A DNA stretch of 64,000 bases from Erythroxylum novogranatense (Eukaryota > Streptophyta > Magnoliopsida > Malpighiales > Erythroxylaceae), in assembly GCA_029891385.1 (NCBI GenBank), contig CM057234.1, positions 27,452,350-27,516,349 on the forward strand, read 5' to 3'. The notes beneath the pieces are model-generated. The model had not been told where the DNA came from. It searched no databases and worked only from the letters and a program-made list of their open reading frames with translations. Of the stretch, positions 37,182-48,810 are shown piece after piece. The number at the start of each line of letters is the position of its first letter. The first letter of the stretch is position 1. The position numbers and the translations under genes are program-made.

Positions 37182-37672
37182 ACAACCCTACGGAGAGGAA
37201 GACCTCCAGTTTGGTGCCGAAGGCTAGAGTTCTACATGCAATACTGTCCAATTGCATCTTACCGAGAGTAGGTTCAAGGCATTTGGTTACAACATTGGAT
37301 GAACAATGCCTATTCTACCTATTAAATCGCCAACCTATAGATTTACCATTTCTGATTTTTCAGTATATGGTTAAGGCGAAGAAAGATACAAACAGTTACC
37401 CTTATGGAATTTTGTTGACAAGGATATTCAGGGAGTCTAGAGTGCTTCTTGATAGAGGAAACAAAGTTAAGATGACTATCAAGAGTGTTATCAACTCAGG
37501 AACTGTGGAGAAAATGGGTTTGAAGAATCTGGAAAGAGTAGAAGCAGATTTTGAGATTAAAGCAAGAACTGAGGGGGAGCGTACAAAGAAGAAATCTCCT
37601 TCAAGAAGTTCTAAATCTCAATCAAGTGCATACATAACCATGATTGATAGGAGGAAATCATCATAAGAAATT
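37182..37672 (+). pseudogene. extra 3' ORF, conserved plant-transposon domain
   Basis: Continues the 3' coding region after the solo LTR. The stretch KARVLHAILSNCILPR and then LPFLIFQYMVKA resembles the Pfam 'putative plant transposon protein' domain (which I recall as PF20167) found in 3' ORFs of SIRE copia and Athila gypsy elements. A Lys/Arg/Ser-rich tail follows, ending at a stop near 37666. The function is unknown even in the family; an envelope role has been proposed but not shown. No transmembrane helix is evident here. Confidence 0.6.
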
Positions 37673-37735
37673 TTGAAAGAAAAGATTATTTTTCAAAAAG
37701 AAAGTAGCTGAGTACGGAGTAAAGATGAAGGTGTT

Positions 37736-38179
37736 TTGAAAAGAAAAGGAGAGACACTTCTGAGTGAAATTTCTAAGCACGTGAAAAGATCACCCAAAGT
37801 TCGAACCCTACAACAACAAGAAGAAAAGAGATCCAGAGAACTAAGTCAGGCAAAAGTCTCTGAGACAGGTAAACCTAAGGCTACAAGATCTCTAGTCTCT
37901 ATCTTAAAGGAAGACATAGCCAAACAGGTTAAAGAGACTGAGAGAAAAAGAAAATTGGAGTTTAAGAAGAAGAAACCACAACCTCAAAAGACTCTAAGAC
38001 TGATCGAGGCGGAAAGGAAGACTGAGAAAGTTAGTCAGAAGAAGGCTACTCCGACTAATGTTCAACAGAAGAAGGCTATTTCTACTATAGTAGAACTTAA
38101 TCAGATGAAGAGTACTCCTACTGCTGAGGAACTTAGTATGGTACAGTATACTCCTACTGATGTTCAACAGGAATAATCA
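37736..38179 (+). pseudogene. extra 3' ORF, Lys/Glu-rich repeat region
   Basis: Open 146-codon stretch, strongly charged and probably disordered or coiled (KRKLEFKKKKPQPQKTLRL). It ends in short imperfect repeats built on PT-(N/D/A)-VQQ and QMKSTPT. It sits one frame-break after the preceding segment and was probably continuous with it. I do not recognise a family. Confidence 0.5.
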
Positions 38180-38764
38180 ACAGAACTTAGTTTGGTACAG
38201 TATAACTCTTCTCAACTTCTTAGGAAAAAAGATTTGAGAGTCAGAGTGACTGAAGAAGTTCATCTTGTGAATAAGAGGAGTACCTCAATCATCATCAGGG
38301 ATATTTCAAAGAGGTCAGTGAAAGTGTATTTACAACCTATTCCGATAAATAATTGTACATGGCATCTGTTGAATGAAGAAGAGAAGAGCTTTTGTGAGGC
38401 TTTGAGGTATGCAACAACAAAACCATACCCTACAAAGATGACAAACCAACTGTACACTATTTTCCTTATCACAAAGCAAACCGTGATAAAGGTTGTACCT
38501 GATCTTCAAATAAGGTATCCCATGGAACACAATAAGGGGAAACATAAACTATATCCAGAAGGGGTAACAGATGATATGTCAACAGATCAAATTATAGAAG
38601 ATGTGAGAAGAATAAATGAAGCATGTTTTGTACAGAAGACGATGACGGGAGCTTTCATTTCCCATCACATTTCAAGAGCTAGTGGTAGTTCAACAACCAA
38701 AGATGAACACTGTCTAGTGGGGGGAAAACTTACAAAAGGGACATTCATTGAATCCCTTGTGTAG
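38180..38764 (+). pseudogene. extra 3' ORF, unrecognised globular part
   Basis: Open from about 38192 to a stop at 38762. The composition is more protein-like than the preceding repeats: RSVKVYLQPIPINNCTWHLL, a YPTKMTNQLYTIFLI stretch, and then TDDMSTDQIIEDVRRINEACF. I recognise no known domain. It may be a SIRE-lineage-specific segment. In-frame context on both sides suggests one former protein of several hundred residues. Confidence 0.5.
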
Positions 38765-38770
38765 ATAATT

Positions 38771-39040
38771 ATGCGTATTAGGCCACTGTCTAATACATAT
38801 TCAATTGAAGAAGTCCTACCCTTGTGTGGAAGACAAGTGTTAAGATTACCAACTCCTGATGATTTAGATCTTCCAGAACCCAACCTATCTATTCAACCTC
38901 CTACCCTAGATATCATTAAAGAATATGTTCCATCTTCAGATGCATATAACACAACAATTGCTAATGAAGAAGAACATCGAAGGATGATGATCGACCAACC
39001 TCATCTTTTGACTTACAAGCAGAGGTTATTCAACTAAGAA
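38771..39040 (+). pseudogene. extra 3' ORF, C-terminal part
   Basis: Open 88-codon stretch. It begins right after the stop near 38762 and is rich in Pro, Leu and acidic residues (PTPDDLDLPEPNLS). It ends near the 3' polypurine tract region, so it is the likely end of the extra ORF. No domain recognised. Confidence 0.45.
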
Positions 39041-39278
39041 GGGAAGTCAAGGAGATAAAGGAGATGTTGAAAAAATTATTGAAGCATCATCGGCATAATC
39101 ATTTTTTATTAATAACAAATAGGGGAGAAACGAAAGGGGGAGAAGAAAATTTTTGAAGAAGAAAGAGTAACAGAAAATGAAGAACTAGAAGACGGAGTGA
39201 AGATATGTTCTTATTTTCTCATCTGTATATTTTTTACAGTTTTTCATCTTACTTGTAAGATTATTTGTTATCATCAGA

Positions 39279-39290
39279 AAGGGGAAGATT
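39279..39290 (+). promoter_or_regulatory. copia polypurine tract
   Basis: AAAGGGGAAGAT directly precedes the TGTTAAGTC start of the 3' LTR. This is the expected place and composition for the plus-strand primer. Confidence 0.8.
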
Positions 39291-40372
39291 GTTAAGTCAA
39301 AATGACTTTACATAAATAATTTTGATGAAGTACAAATAATAATGAAAAATAGACAGAAGCAATAGAAAAACAGACGAAAGAAAAGTAGAAGAAGAAATAC
39401 AGACGGAAGAAAAACAGACAGAAGCTAAATTGAAAAGCAAACAAAATGAAAAGCAGATGATGAAAAGCAAACGATGAAAAAAAGATAGAAGAAAAACAGA
39501 CGAAGAAAAGCAGACAAAGAAAAGCAGACAAAGAAAAGCAGACGAAAAAAAGCAGACGAAGAAAAGCAAACGAAGAAAAGCAGACGAAGAAAAGCAGACG
39601 AAGAAAAACAGACGAAGAAAAGCAGACGAATGAAAAACAAACGAATGAAAAACAGACGGAAGCTAAGATGAAAAAACAGACGAGGAAAAGCAGATGGAAG
39701 CAAACCACGTAAGATCAAGAATCAGTTTGAGTTAGTTACAGAACTCAACTGAATAACCGTTTCTTGAAAGAAGCAAGAATCAAGAATCAAGAAGCAGTTG
39801 AAGACGAAGACTATAAATATGAGTCGGAGTCGAAGATTGAAAAATTTACGAAACGAAAAATCAAGAGTTAGCAATACTTGAGAGAAATTATTGTGCAAAA
39901 AATCTAGAGCTATTGTTTTGTAACAAAGCTCGAAAAACCTTTCAGATTGAAAGTTGTGCAGATAGCCTGTAGAGGCTAAGTGTGAAAGAATAGTGATTGT
40001 AAGAGACCTGAAGAGGCTCGGAGACAAAGAATACTTGTAAAGTTTTAAGAGATAGTGAAATCTCAGAAAGATATCTGAGGACTGGACGTAGCCCACGATT
40101 TGGGGTGAACCAATATAAAAATTGCTGTGTCAACATCTCTCTACCCTTAATCTCTCTTATCTTTTAATTTTCTATCTTACTAGTTTTTATACAAGTTTTC
40201 AAAAAATATTTTATAACTTTAGTTTCAGTAGTTCTTGTGAAAAGAACAAGTTTCTTTTAACAAAACGTTTTTGAAGGGGCTTAGCAAAAAAGAAATACAC
40301 AATTCAAACCTCCCCTTCTTGTGCATTTGTATATTGTATAATTAGTCTTGTATTAACGTGTGATTCACTTCA
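39291..40372 (+). mobile_element. copia (SIRE-like) 3' LTR
   Basis: Matches the 5' LTR (28184-29239) end to end, with the same TGTTAAGTC start and GATTCACTTCA end, followed by the AGCTA duplication (40373-40377). The minisatellite (about 39350-39710) has a different arrangement of variants. Several substitutions and small indels separate the two LTRs. Confidence 0.92.
39350..39712 (+). repeat. AGACGAAGAAAAGC minisatellite, 3' LTR
   Basis: About two dozen degenerate units of AGACGAAGAAAAGC. It is more regular at 39530-39625 than its 5' LTR counterpart, which suggests separate turnover in the two LTRs. Confidence 0.85.
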
Positions 40373-41745
40373 AGCTATATATACTAATGAAAGTAAATAT
40401 ATAGAGCTATATATTCATATAGATGTCATGTTAAGAAAGTAAGGCTATATATACTAATGAATTACAGCTAGATGACACTTTGGATAGAGTGAAACTTTGA
40501 TTCTTCAAGTTTATCTAAGTTGAAACTAAATGTACAAACGGTGTGGAAACTTGAAAGCACCTGCAAAGCAATTGTTTGTTCACATCAACCAAAATATGAT
40601 TATAGTTATTATATTTTGATGCCAAACCACCTATAATTATTATGGCATATAGATCTTGTCTAAACTCTATGCTAATAAGTAAATCTAGGAATATATTTTG
40701 ATGTTAGTATGTAACATGTGCCCACCCTTTTTTTATATGATAGATATTTAGAAATAGCATAAGTGCTTTATGATTATTCTATACAGAAAGGAACAAAACT
40801 TTAATTCCACTTAAAATCCATTACTATGATGATAGTTTTAATCAAAATCATAAAGATCAAAGAAAAGGGAACCATTTTATCATTAAACCAAAGGATCTAT
40901 TTATGTGAGTTGTTGGTCCAACTTTGATTTAACACTGCTTATTTATCAAATTAAAGTGTTTGGAAACTCTATTATGGTTATAGAAAACACCCTGTTAAAG
41001 GCTAAAAAGGAAGTCTACATATATCCATAAAATGTGAGGCTAACGTAAGCACAAAAGAAAGAACAAGAGGATTACCTTTTAACACTAACAACTTCACTCT
41101 GAATCTTAAAGTAGAAATCCAAAATTTAATAGATTCAAAAAGGGGATAGGTGCACCAAATTTTACTTTAAAGCAATCTTTATAAAAAGGAACGTAAACAA
41201 GATCAATTATATGAAAGGATGATGAACGTAAACAAGGTTTGGACAAGATCTATAGTGAATTAGTTAGTTAACTGTTGGAGACAAGAGTTTAGAGTTCTTA
41301 AAGATGCATTATAATGGTTAGATAAGTGGCATAAGGACGTCCCATAAAGAACCATTTCCACCTACTCCTTATAAATTAATTCACCAAAATGGGCATTCAA
41401 ATAAGTAAATTGCTCGTAAAAATGAAGTTGGTGTAAATGACATGCAAAAGTATGTCTGATTATAATTGCTTACTGATTGGAACCCATAATATATTGAACT
41501 ATATAAATGAATAATTGAAAAGGAAAGGTAATCCAAGGCACATTGAGGAATAGGTTGGAAATAAACATACCTAAAATGTATGTTGAGAACTGAAGATGTT
41601 AATATAAGAAGGTGAGAACATAAGAAAAGATCAACCAAGAAATGGTGAATCTGTAAATGCATCAGAACATGTCACTAGCAAGAATTGTAGGCATCTTAGT
41701 ATAAAACCTGGAGAAAACTAATGACTGATGAGAAACTTGTTAGAC
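40373..41745. other. non-coding, unresolved
   Basis: AT-rich sequence without a gene. The phrase GCTATATATACTAATGAA occurs twice near the start (about 40374 and 40444). It is probably the continuation of the pre-insertion locus left of 28184. No recognisable terminal repeats. Confidence 0.5.
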
Positions 41746-43180
41746 CGTCTATGGCCCAGGTATTCACAATACACAGCGAAATGGACCATACAACACAGCA
41801 AGAAGTATAATCGAAAATTATAACACGTACAAAATTACCTCTTGATGCAGATTGGTACTTATTTTTTTTCAGATTTGTAGACGCTGCAGTGTACGAACGT
41901 CCTCTATCAGTATCCACACTAGGATGAATGATCCGGGCAGTGGCTAATGTGTGCTAGCACGTTTCAAAAAAAACTCTTTTTGAACGTCGCACAATTTTTT
42001 TCTTGGAAGAAGAATGCAACTGGGTCTAGGTGGCTAGGGTTTTTGTCTCACATCTTATGAGACATAAGTTTCTCTATTTATAGAGAAAACCTAATCCCTA
42101 TTCCTATTAGGAATAAGAACATCATAATCCTACACCCATTAGAATTATTGAAGCCTAATAAGTTTCGACCCATATTATATCTCACATAATAAAAGCCTGA
42201 CAACTTAATTCAATCTAGCTCAATAAATATATCCACATATATTTATTCAATGCCTAATAAATTAGGCCTAAGAGAATAAGCCCAGATCACATCACTCTCT
42301 GTGTGCGATCCTGTAGGCTCATTTGATGTTTGCAATGGGCTTGATCACACTTCAAGGCCTATAAGTCATAAGTGGCCTCTAGTAAGACATTATAACTACC
42401 CAAATCAAATGAGAATCTGTAATCCGATTTAACATGTAACCATGGTTACAAATTCAGTCCCTTTGTAACACGATATCAAGATTACTCACAAGGCATGGTA
42501 CATGCCAACCTTTGATTAATCATAGTTTCTTGATCCCTAAGTTGACTGATTATAACAAATGACATTGATGACTCCTCATCAATTCATTTGAGCACGGTCA
42601 TGTATTTCTTCAATCATACTTGTCAAGAGGCCCAAATGATATCTCTCTCATTTAAGAGAGGTACAAATCCCATCTACATCATTCACTTCCCTCCGCGTGA
42701 TTTATTTAATATCTAACATAAGACTACTTGTTATTCGGTTAAAGATAACTTAGTCTAATGTCAAAACACTGAATTCCTCATATATGGAACCATGATGACT
42801 TCAGGTCAGACGACTAAAGTCAAATCATATTAAGAATCACTAATGACATGAAACCATGTAGTGTTCTCTCTGTGGGTCGGTCCAATATATGTTCTTTAAC
42901 ATATATCTATGTTTCTGATTTGATAACTCATATCCATGATCAGAAAAATTCGATCATCAATCAGAACACATACTAGCCTTAATTCATTATTGTTCCACCA
43001 ATAACGATTGACAAGGGACAGTTTAGAATAGTATTATAATGCTTATGATTTTACTACCAAATCACATACTTGATGACTTAAGCCTAACACTATTCATGGA
43101 ACGTAATCACATTACATAAATGATATACATGCATATATAAAAGAATACCTCATAATATATTATTAATAAGTCATAATGTT
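41746..43180 (-). mobile_element. LTR-like promoter block (probable copia LTR remnant)
   Basis: The minus strand has the layout of an LTR. An AT-rich upstream region and a CTCTATAAATAGAG TATA box (42073-42086) inside a near-perfect palindrome are followed by a leader starting with ACCCTAGCCACC. It ends near GGTCTAACA at 41746-41754. The word GTTAG flanks both ends (about 41747 and 43178) but TG...CA ends do not fit it neatly, so the exact limits and any duplication are unresolved. No interior coding sequence was found. It might instead be a promoter fragment captured by another element. Confidence 0.4.
42074..42082 (-). promoter_or_regulatory. TATA box in LTR-like block
   Basis: TATAAATAG on the minus strand, centred in TTCTCTATAAATAGAGAA. 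It is followed about 15 bases later by the inverted pair GTCTCAT and ATGTGAGAC. A canonical plant TATA context. Confidence 0.55.
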
Positions 43181-43182
43181 AG

Positions 43183-43372
43183 TGTTGGGTCCGGGATTCG
43201 GTACCAGCGGCATTGGCCGAGCGTACCCCCGCGGCCCAAGTACCTAGGCATTGGCCTAGCGTACCCCATTATCCAGTATTGTCCTCTTTGTTCATGGGTG
43301 AGCCACGACTCGAATCCATGACCTCAAGGTTTTGCTGCACCTAGTGCATGCCTCCACTACTATTGAGCCACC
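43183..43372 (-). mobile_element. tRNA-derived SINE, copy 1
   Basis: On the minus strand it starts GGTGGCTCAATAGTAGTGG (A-box-like) and has the B-box GGATTCGAGTC at 43307-43317, with spacing as in tRNA-derived RNA polymerase III promoters. It then has a unique body and ends in GGACCCAACA. It is about 190 bp, the usual plant SINE size. The tail abuts the LTR-like block. Confidence 0.7.
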
Positions 43373-43378
43373 TTTTAA

Positions 43379-43550
43379 TGTTGGGTCCGGATTCGATACA
43401 ATGAAGATTGGCCGAGCGCACCCATGCCCTGTACCTAGGCGTTGGCCTAGCGTACCCCATTATCCAGTATTGTCCTCTTTGGTCATGGGTGAGCCACGAC
43501 TCGAACCCATGACCTCAAGGTTTTGCTGCACCCTATGCACGCCTCCACTA
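43379..43550 (-). mobile_element. tRNA-derived SINE, copy 2 (5' truncated)
   Basis: Same family as the SINE at 43183-43372, in the same direction, six bases apart (TTAAAA linker on the minus strand). The B-box GGTTCGAGTC is at 43498-43507. The A-box region is replaced or truncated at the right end. The two bodies differ at many positions, so this is a dimer of different copies or an old duplication. Confidence 0.68.
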
Positions 43551-45108
43551 TTTATTTTATGGAATTCAATGTTTTTCCTCTATATGTAGTTACTAATGAA
43601 AAAAGGACTTTAGACGTATGTTAAAATTTTCCTTTGTAGAATTTTGATTAAAATTTTCACATATAGCTTCTATTTATTCAACGTATGGCATATCTTGTCA
43701 TGTATTATATACCTAGGACTATAGTTGTCCAAGACTGATAATTGAGTGGCCCAACTGATGATGGTGTAAATAGCAAATGTAGCCTGACTTAGGGGAGACC
43801 CTTACCTAACCTTCTAGTTCTCTATGCTGAAAGACTCATAAAAATAAAGACGAAGGAAATTATTTTGGTGAGATGTAAAGTGCATATGAAAGCAATGCCT
43901 ATTATGAAGAGGTAGTGCATTCTAAAAGTGGAAAAGGAAATGGAGATCGAAAAGTAAGGAAAGTTACTGCTACAATTAAATTTAGGTCATTAACAATTAA
44001 TCAATGTAGTACCAACTATCGAAAAAATTTAGACATTTAAATTAAAAATTTATGTAATAAATATAATTTTTAATCATGTGATGTAAATTTTAAATATTCA
44101 AATCAATTTTTAGACGTTAAATTGTTTTTATAAGTTAAAATTATATTTAAATGACTAAAATTGCATTATTCAAATTTAGAATTTGCATTAGTATTTAAAA
44201 ATATTTTAGATATTTTACTCACTTTTTTAACTTTGATATTAGGAAAGAGGGAAAAAAGTCAATACACTCTCTATGTAGTTCTCTTTTGTCTTTCTTTTGT
44301 GTTTTCTTCCTTTTTCTTCTATTCTTATGGTAAAACTAAAGCTATGAGTGACTAAATTCAAATATTCTAATTTACAAGTGAAAAACTGATGGTGTTAATT
44401 GTTTTGCAAACTTTCTGTAGACTTCTTCAACAAAAACAAAAACAAACACAATAAAAAATCGAAATAACAAAAATATCAAAAATTTGGTAACGCAGCTCAG
44501 CACACCTTGCCTACGTTTGCGGAGCCCTCACCCAGATTAATACTTTCAAGAAAATGCAGTAGATTTAAACAAGGTCACACTGAAGCAACACCGCTCAATC
44601 CTTATAATTATCTCTCACCTCACTTCCCGTAAAAGATTTTCACACCCAACAACATGATCAAATCATGTTAACCTCGTCAGAGGATTTTTCTAACTACTTT
44701 CACTCAAAAAATAATTAATAAAAATAACTCAAGTACTTAATCAACTAAGAATTGAACAACAATATACTTGAGATAAGAAAAAGACTTTCCTATGGTTTCA
44801 GCTTCTCGAAATAATCCTTCAATTGAAACGATCCATCCCAACTTCAACAGCTTCAGTTAAACCCTATGGGATACTCTATACGCTATGTATATTTATCACA
44901 CACAAACCCAGAATAACAAGTATAGAAAATAGGTGAAGGAAGTGAGTGCTCTCACCCTTGGCAATTTTCCTCCTAGGCATCGCATACCTTACGACCACCA
45001 TATGCTCAACTCTTAGCTTCATCTAGTGAATTGAGATTGAAATTCATGTTGACATAGAAGGTTGGAAATTGTAGGGTTAAACCTTGTCAGGCTTCTCGGG
45101 TTCAAAAT
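43551..45108. other. non-coding, unresolved
   Basis: AT-rich sequence with chance ORFs only. A more GC-rich spot near 44490-44535 reads like a decayed LTR end (GCTCAGCACACCTTG, GGAGCCCTCACCCAG) but I could not bound an element. The last 100-200 bases may be the LINE 5' untranslated region. Confidence 0.4.
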
Positions 45109-45160
45109 ATGGGCAAGAAAAAGAAGAGACATTACGGTAGACTGTGTCATAGGCTTACAG
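45109..45160 (+). pseudogene. LINE ORF1, 5' fragment
   Basis: A short coding-like start (MGKKKKR) lies immediately left of the gypsy insertion and continues, after one TACAG copy is removed, at 58346. It is assigned to the LINE by continuity across the duplication and not by recognisable homology; the true start could differ. Confidence 0.35.
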
Positions 45161-47529
45161 TGTAACATCCCATTATCGATGGGAAGGGTAATTTGTAAAT
45201 TGGGACGGGTTAGGCGAGAGCAAATAGATCTCGACATGAACATGCATCACATAGCCTCTATAATTATAGGAATGGTAATTTTTGCACACGCGTATGTTTG
45301 TACATACATTCAAGACATTTCTCGACATGTGGGTCTAAATGTAATTTTATGTGATTCATGTTATTATTGTATTTGAAAATTTGATTTGAAATGGTTTATG
45401 TGTGTTTTATATTTTTAGAAAATTTCAGGAATTTTCCTGAAATTTTTCTGGAAAATTTCTGGACCGAAAAAGTCACCAAGTGGTAGATTGATCAGTTTTT
45501 GGCACCGAAGATTTCTGTCCGATGACACTAGATTTTTGAGTGTATTAATTTGGGATTGTTTTAAGAGCCATTGGATTTGGATGAGTTAAAGATTAATTGG
45601 TTTTGGGTTCTTTGATTAAATGGTTAATTGGTGTTTTGTCTTTTTCTCCATAAGGACAAGTGTCCTCATGCATTTAATGTATTTGTCTTTTTCCCTTCAT
45701 GGATTCTCGGTTCTTCTCTTTAAGTGCTTTAAAAAATCACCTTGAAGGTTGAATAAGATTACTTGGAAAGTGAAAAACATCCTCCATCCGTAGGTGCTTT
45801 ACTCTCCTCCTTCGAGTGTTTCTTTTCCATCCCATACAAGAAGCTCTCCTTGCTACTTACTTGCCTCTCCTTATTCTCAACCAAGACTACACTTAAGACT
45901 TATAAAGATAATGAATTGTGTGTGTTGGGGTGATATCCGTGGGTGTTGGTGAGAGGTAGAGAAGTCTGAAGTGTTGGTGAATTGAAGAGCTTGAAGCTTG
46001 TTTAGGTAAGAACTTGTTTTGTGTTCTTTCCTTAGTAGGTAGAAGCATTTATTGTGCTTATTGGTGCATTAATTTCATGAAGCTTGTGTATTAATTGTAT
46101 CGGTATAGGTGTATGCTTGTGTGAGGGAAAATGGTATGGAAGTGAAAGAATGTGACTTTAGTGCTTTCAATGAAGTATATAATGTTAGATGAGTTGAAAT
46201 AAAGTCAGAAAATTTTGTATGATGTGTACGGCCCAAATCGTGCTTTATTACTCAAGTATTTTTCTTGATAAATTTGTGGCTGATCTCTTAGCTAAATGGG
46301 AGGTTTAGTGATGTGGTATTGATGGTTTAATGAAAGAAGTAGGATTTAGTATAAAATCTGGAAAATGGAACTTGTATATGTTTCAGGGATGTGTTTATAA
46401 CTTTTGATGTGGTTATGCTATTGAGTTGAGGTTTGCTTTAAATTAAACTTTAGAGATAAGGCTAGAATTCCTATGAAGGAAGTTCTGCCCAATTATGGCT
46501 GGAAGAGCTTTGAAATTAGCTCGGAAGTTTGAAATGTATGTGTTGGATGAACAGTATCCGAGCTTTGGTTCCATTTTGATGACATGAATCTTTAAGAATT
46601 TTTCAAGGTTAAAGGAGATCGTTTTTGAGAAATTGGTATTACTGAAAGTTGAAGATTTATGTGTTAGCTTTCTAATGCCACTGAGTATGATTTTTTTTTA
46701 TGTGTAGTTTACAAGTTGTGGTCTGATAATGCTCAAGTGGTAATTCAGTCCAAAAATGTGTTTTCGTGAGCAATTGTGATTTTTAAGTTCTGATATTTAT
46801 TTGGGACTGTTAAGGGTGAAATTGGCTCAAATGACATTCTGGAAAGTTGTAGAGAATTTTAGAAGATTTTTAATGAGATATTTTATGCGAATTTTGGATG
46901 TGAGGACTGCAAGATATAAATTTGGAAGTTTTGTTATAGTTGAGATTACTTGTTGAGTTCATAAGCTTTTACAGGACAATCACCTTCATGAGAGAATTCG
47001 ACCTAGTTTGAATTGGAATTTGTTGTGAAGCCCTTCTGAGAATTGTTGTTTATTGTCTGAGCTTTTTATCCCTATATGATATGGAAATTTTTTCCAAGAT
47101 AATTTGGAGTTATGATTTTTGAAAGATTGGGTTCCTATTGAGAATAAATTGAGTAGGCTGGATCTTTGGTTGCAAATTTGATTTGATTAGAGATGGAATT
47201 GGCTTCTAAGTTATTACTGAAAGATGTAGCATTTGTTTTGCTCTTTTTATTGATATAAAATTTGGAATGTTTAGTTAAAGGGATGAAAAGTTATAAATTT
47301 TTGTGATAATGTTGCATTGTGGTAGTAAATATGTGACTAGGCTGAGTCTTTGAGTGATTTTTTTGACACCCTTAGAGGTGTTATTAAATTTCAAGTTCTT
47401 CATGAAACTTGTCAGATTTTCCGAGATCTTTCCAAGGAGACCAATTTTGTATTATTTGGACATTTGTGTGAAAAGATCAACCTGGTGAAAGAAGAGTTAG
47501 TTTTTGGAGAAGAGTTGGAAAAAAATAAT

Positions 47530-47600
47530 AATAATGGGGGGCGAGCGTCCGCATGCCAAGCTCGCCTGGCGAGCAGGGTGCCCGGCTCGCCCTCCGACCT
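47530..47600 (+). repeat. GC-rich island in 5' LTR
   Basis: After (AAT)n comes a CpG-dense stretch with several GGCGAGC/GCTCGCC words in both directions. The matching place in the 3' LTR (about 56464-56510) has an unrelated, less GC-rich sequence while flanks on both sides remain near identical. Confidence 0.8.
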
Positions 47601-48680
47601 CTATCCAATCTTTTGTGCATAACTTTTCCATCCGACTTCCGATCGACTTGATTTTTGAAACGATGGATTCCTAAGAGATTTTTCTATCTTTCCATACAGA
47701 CTTAGGATTTTTGAGATCAAGCAAAAAGGAGATGGTCTGATCTAAGTGAGAGGATTAGTTGGAATAGTCTGAACATGCTTTAGTAATTTGGGGATATGAG
47801 CTAGAGAGCTCGGATAGAGCTGATTCTTTTTCCTAAGTGAACTAGATACATAGCTCTACAAATGTCATGCAGAGGTCGGTTTTCAATTTAGCCCTTAAGA
47901 TGTTCATTTTCCTGAGTGAAGTTTCATAGTGTGTTGATCTGAACATGTTTTGGGAATGACTTTTCCATTCGACGTCCGATTGACCCGATTCTCGAGGCAT
48001 CGGATTCGTGAAATATTTAATTTCATTTATTTGTGAAATTGGGAATTTTTAGAGTAGAAATTGATGGGAATTGGTTAGGTCGAAGTGAAGGGATCGGGTA
48101 ATGATTTTTTCGATCTATGGTTTCTTAATAATTGGACCTATAGAGGTCCAAATTGAGTGATTTTAGTGTTAATAAATTTCTAATGTTTAAAAGAAATTGT
48201 TATGATGGGAAATTATGCAATAGTGTCGGGAATGTCACGAACATGCATTGTACATATCTAAATTGCTACATGTGCATTATTTAATACTTCTGATTGTGCA
48301 ATTGGTAATGTGTGATTATTGTGATTGTTATAGAGGCACAGTTGGAACGTCGCCCCATTGACGTTGCTGAGACTTCCTGACATTAGCTCGAAAGTTACTT
48401 GTTGAGTAACCTAGATGATTTCTCGATTATTAATTGTTTATACTTTGCACTTATGGCATTGTGGAGAATAATGGTGGGCTTTGTGTTGTTTGTGCCTGGT
48501 TCCAGACCGAAGGTGTCCGATGTATTGAGAGTTTTTGACATAGAAGTGTTATATGTGATTTGAAATGTGATAAATTGTGACTATGTGTATGAATGTGGTA
48601 GATTTCGAACCAAATGTGATGTGAGTTTTACTTGTATTGCCTTGTGCATTCCATGCATGGTGCATGATCAGTAATTGACA

Positions 48681-48810
48681 GTTGTGACCGGAGTAGCCAC
48701 CGAGAGCTTAAAGCTCAACCTATTTGGGCTTTGAGCCCACAGTGCTACAGAGCCTCAGGCTCAACGAATCATGCGCCCTTATTGGGACAGTTTAGGCGCT
48801 CGGTCACAAC
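48681..48810 (+). repeat. LTR hairpin cluster, Tekay-like 5' LTR
   Basis: The arms GTTGTGACCG and CGGTCACAAC enclose GAGCT-TAA-AGCTC (48704-48716), TGGGCT-TTG-AGCCCA (48725-48739) and GAGCC-TCA-GGCTC (48750-48762). All three hairpins pair perfectly. Confidence 0.8.

Noticed and set aside
45062..45376. 104-codon ORF spanning the left edge of the gypsy element
   Set aside because: It crosses the insertion junction, so it joins LINE and LTR sequence by chance.
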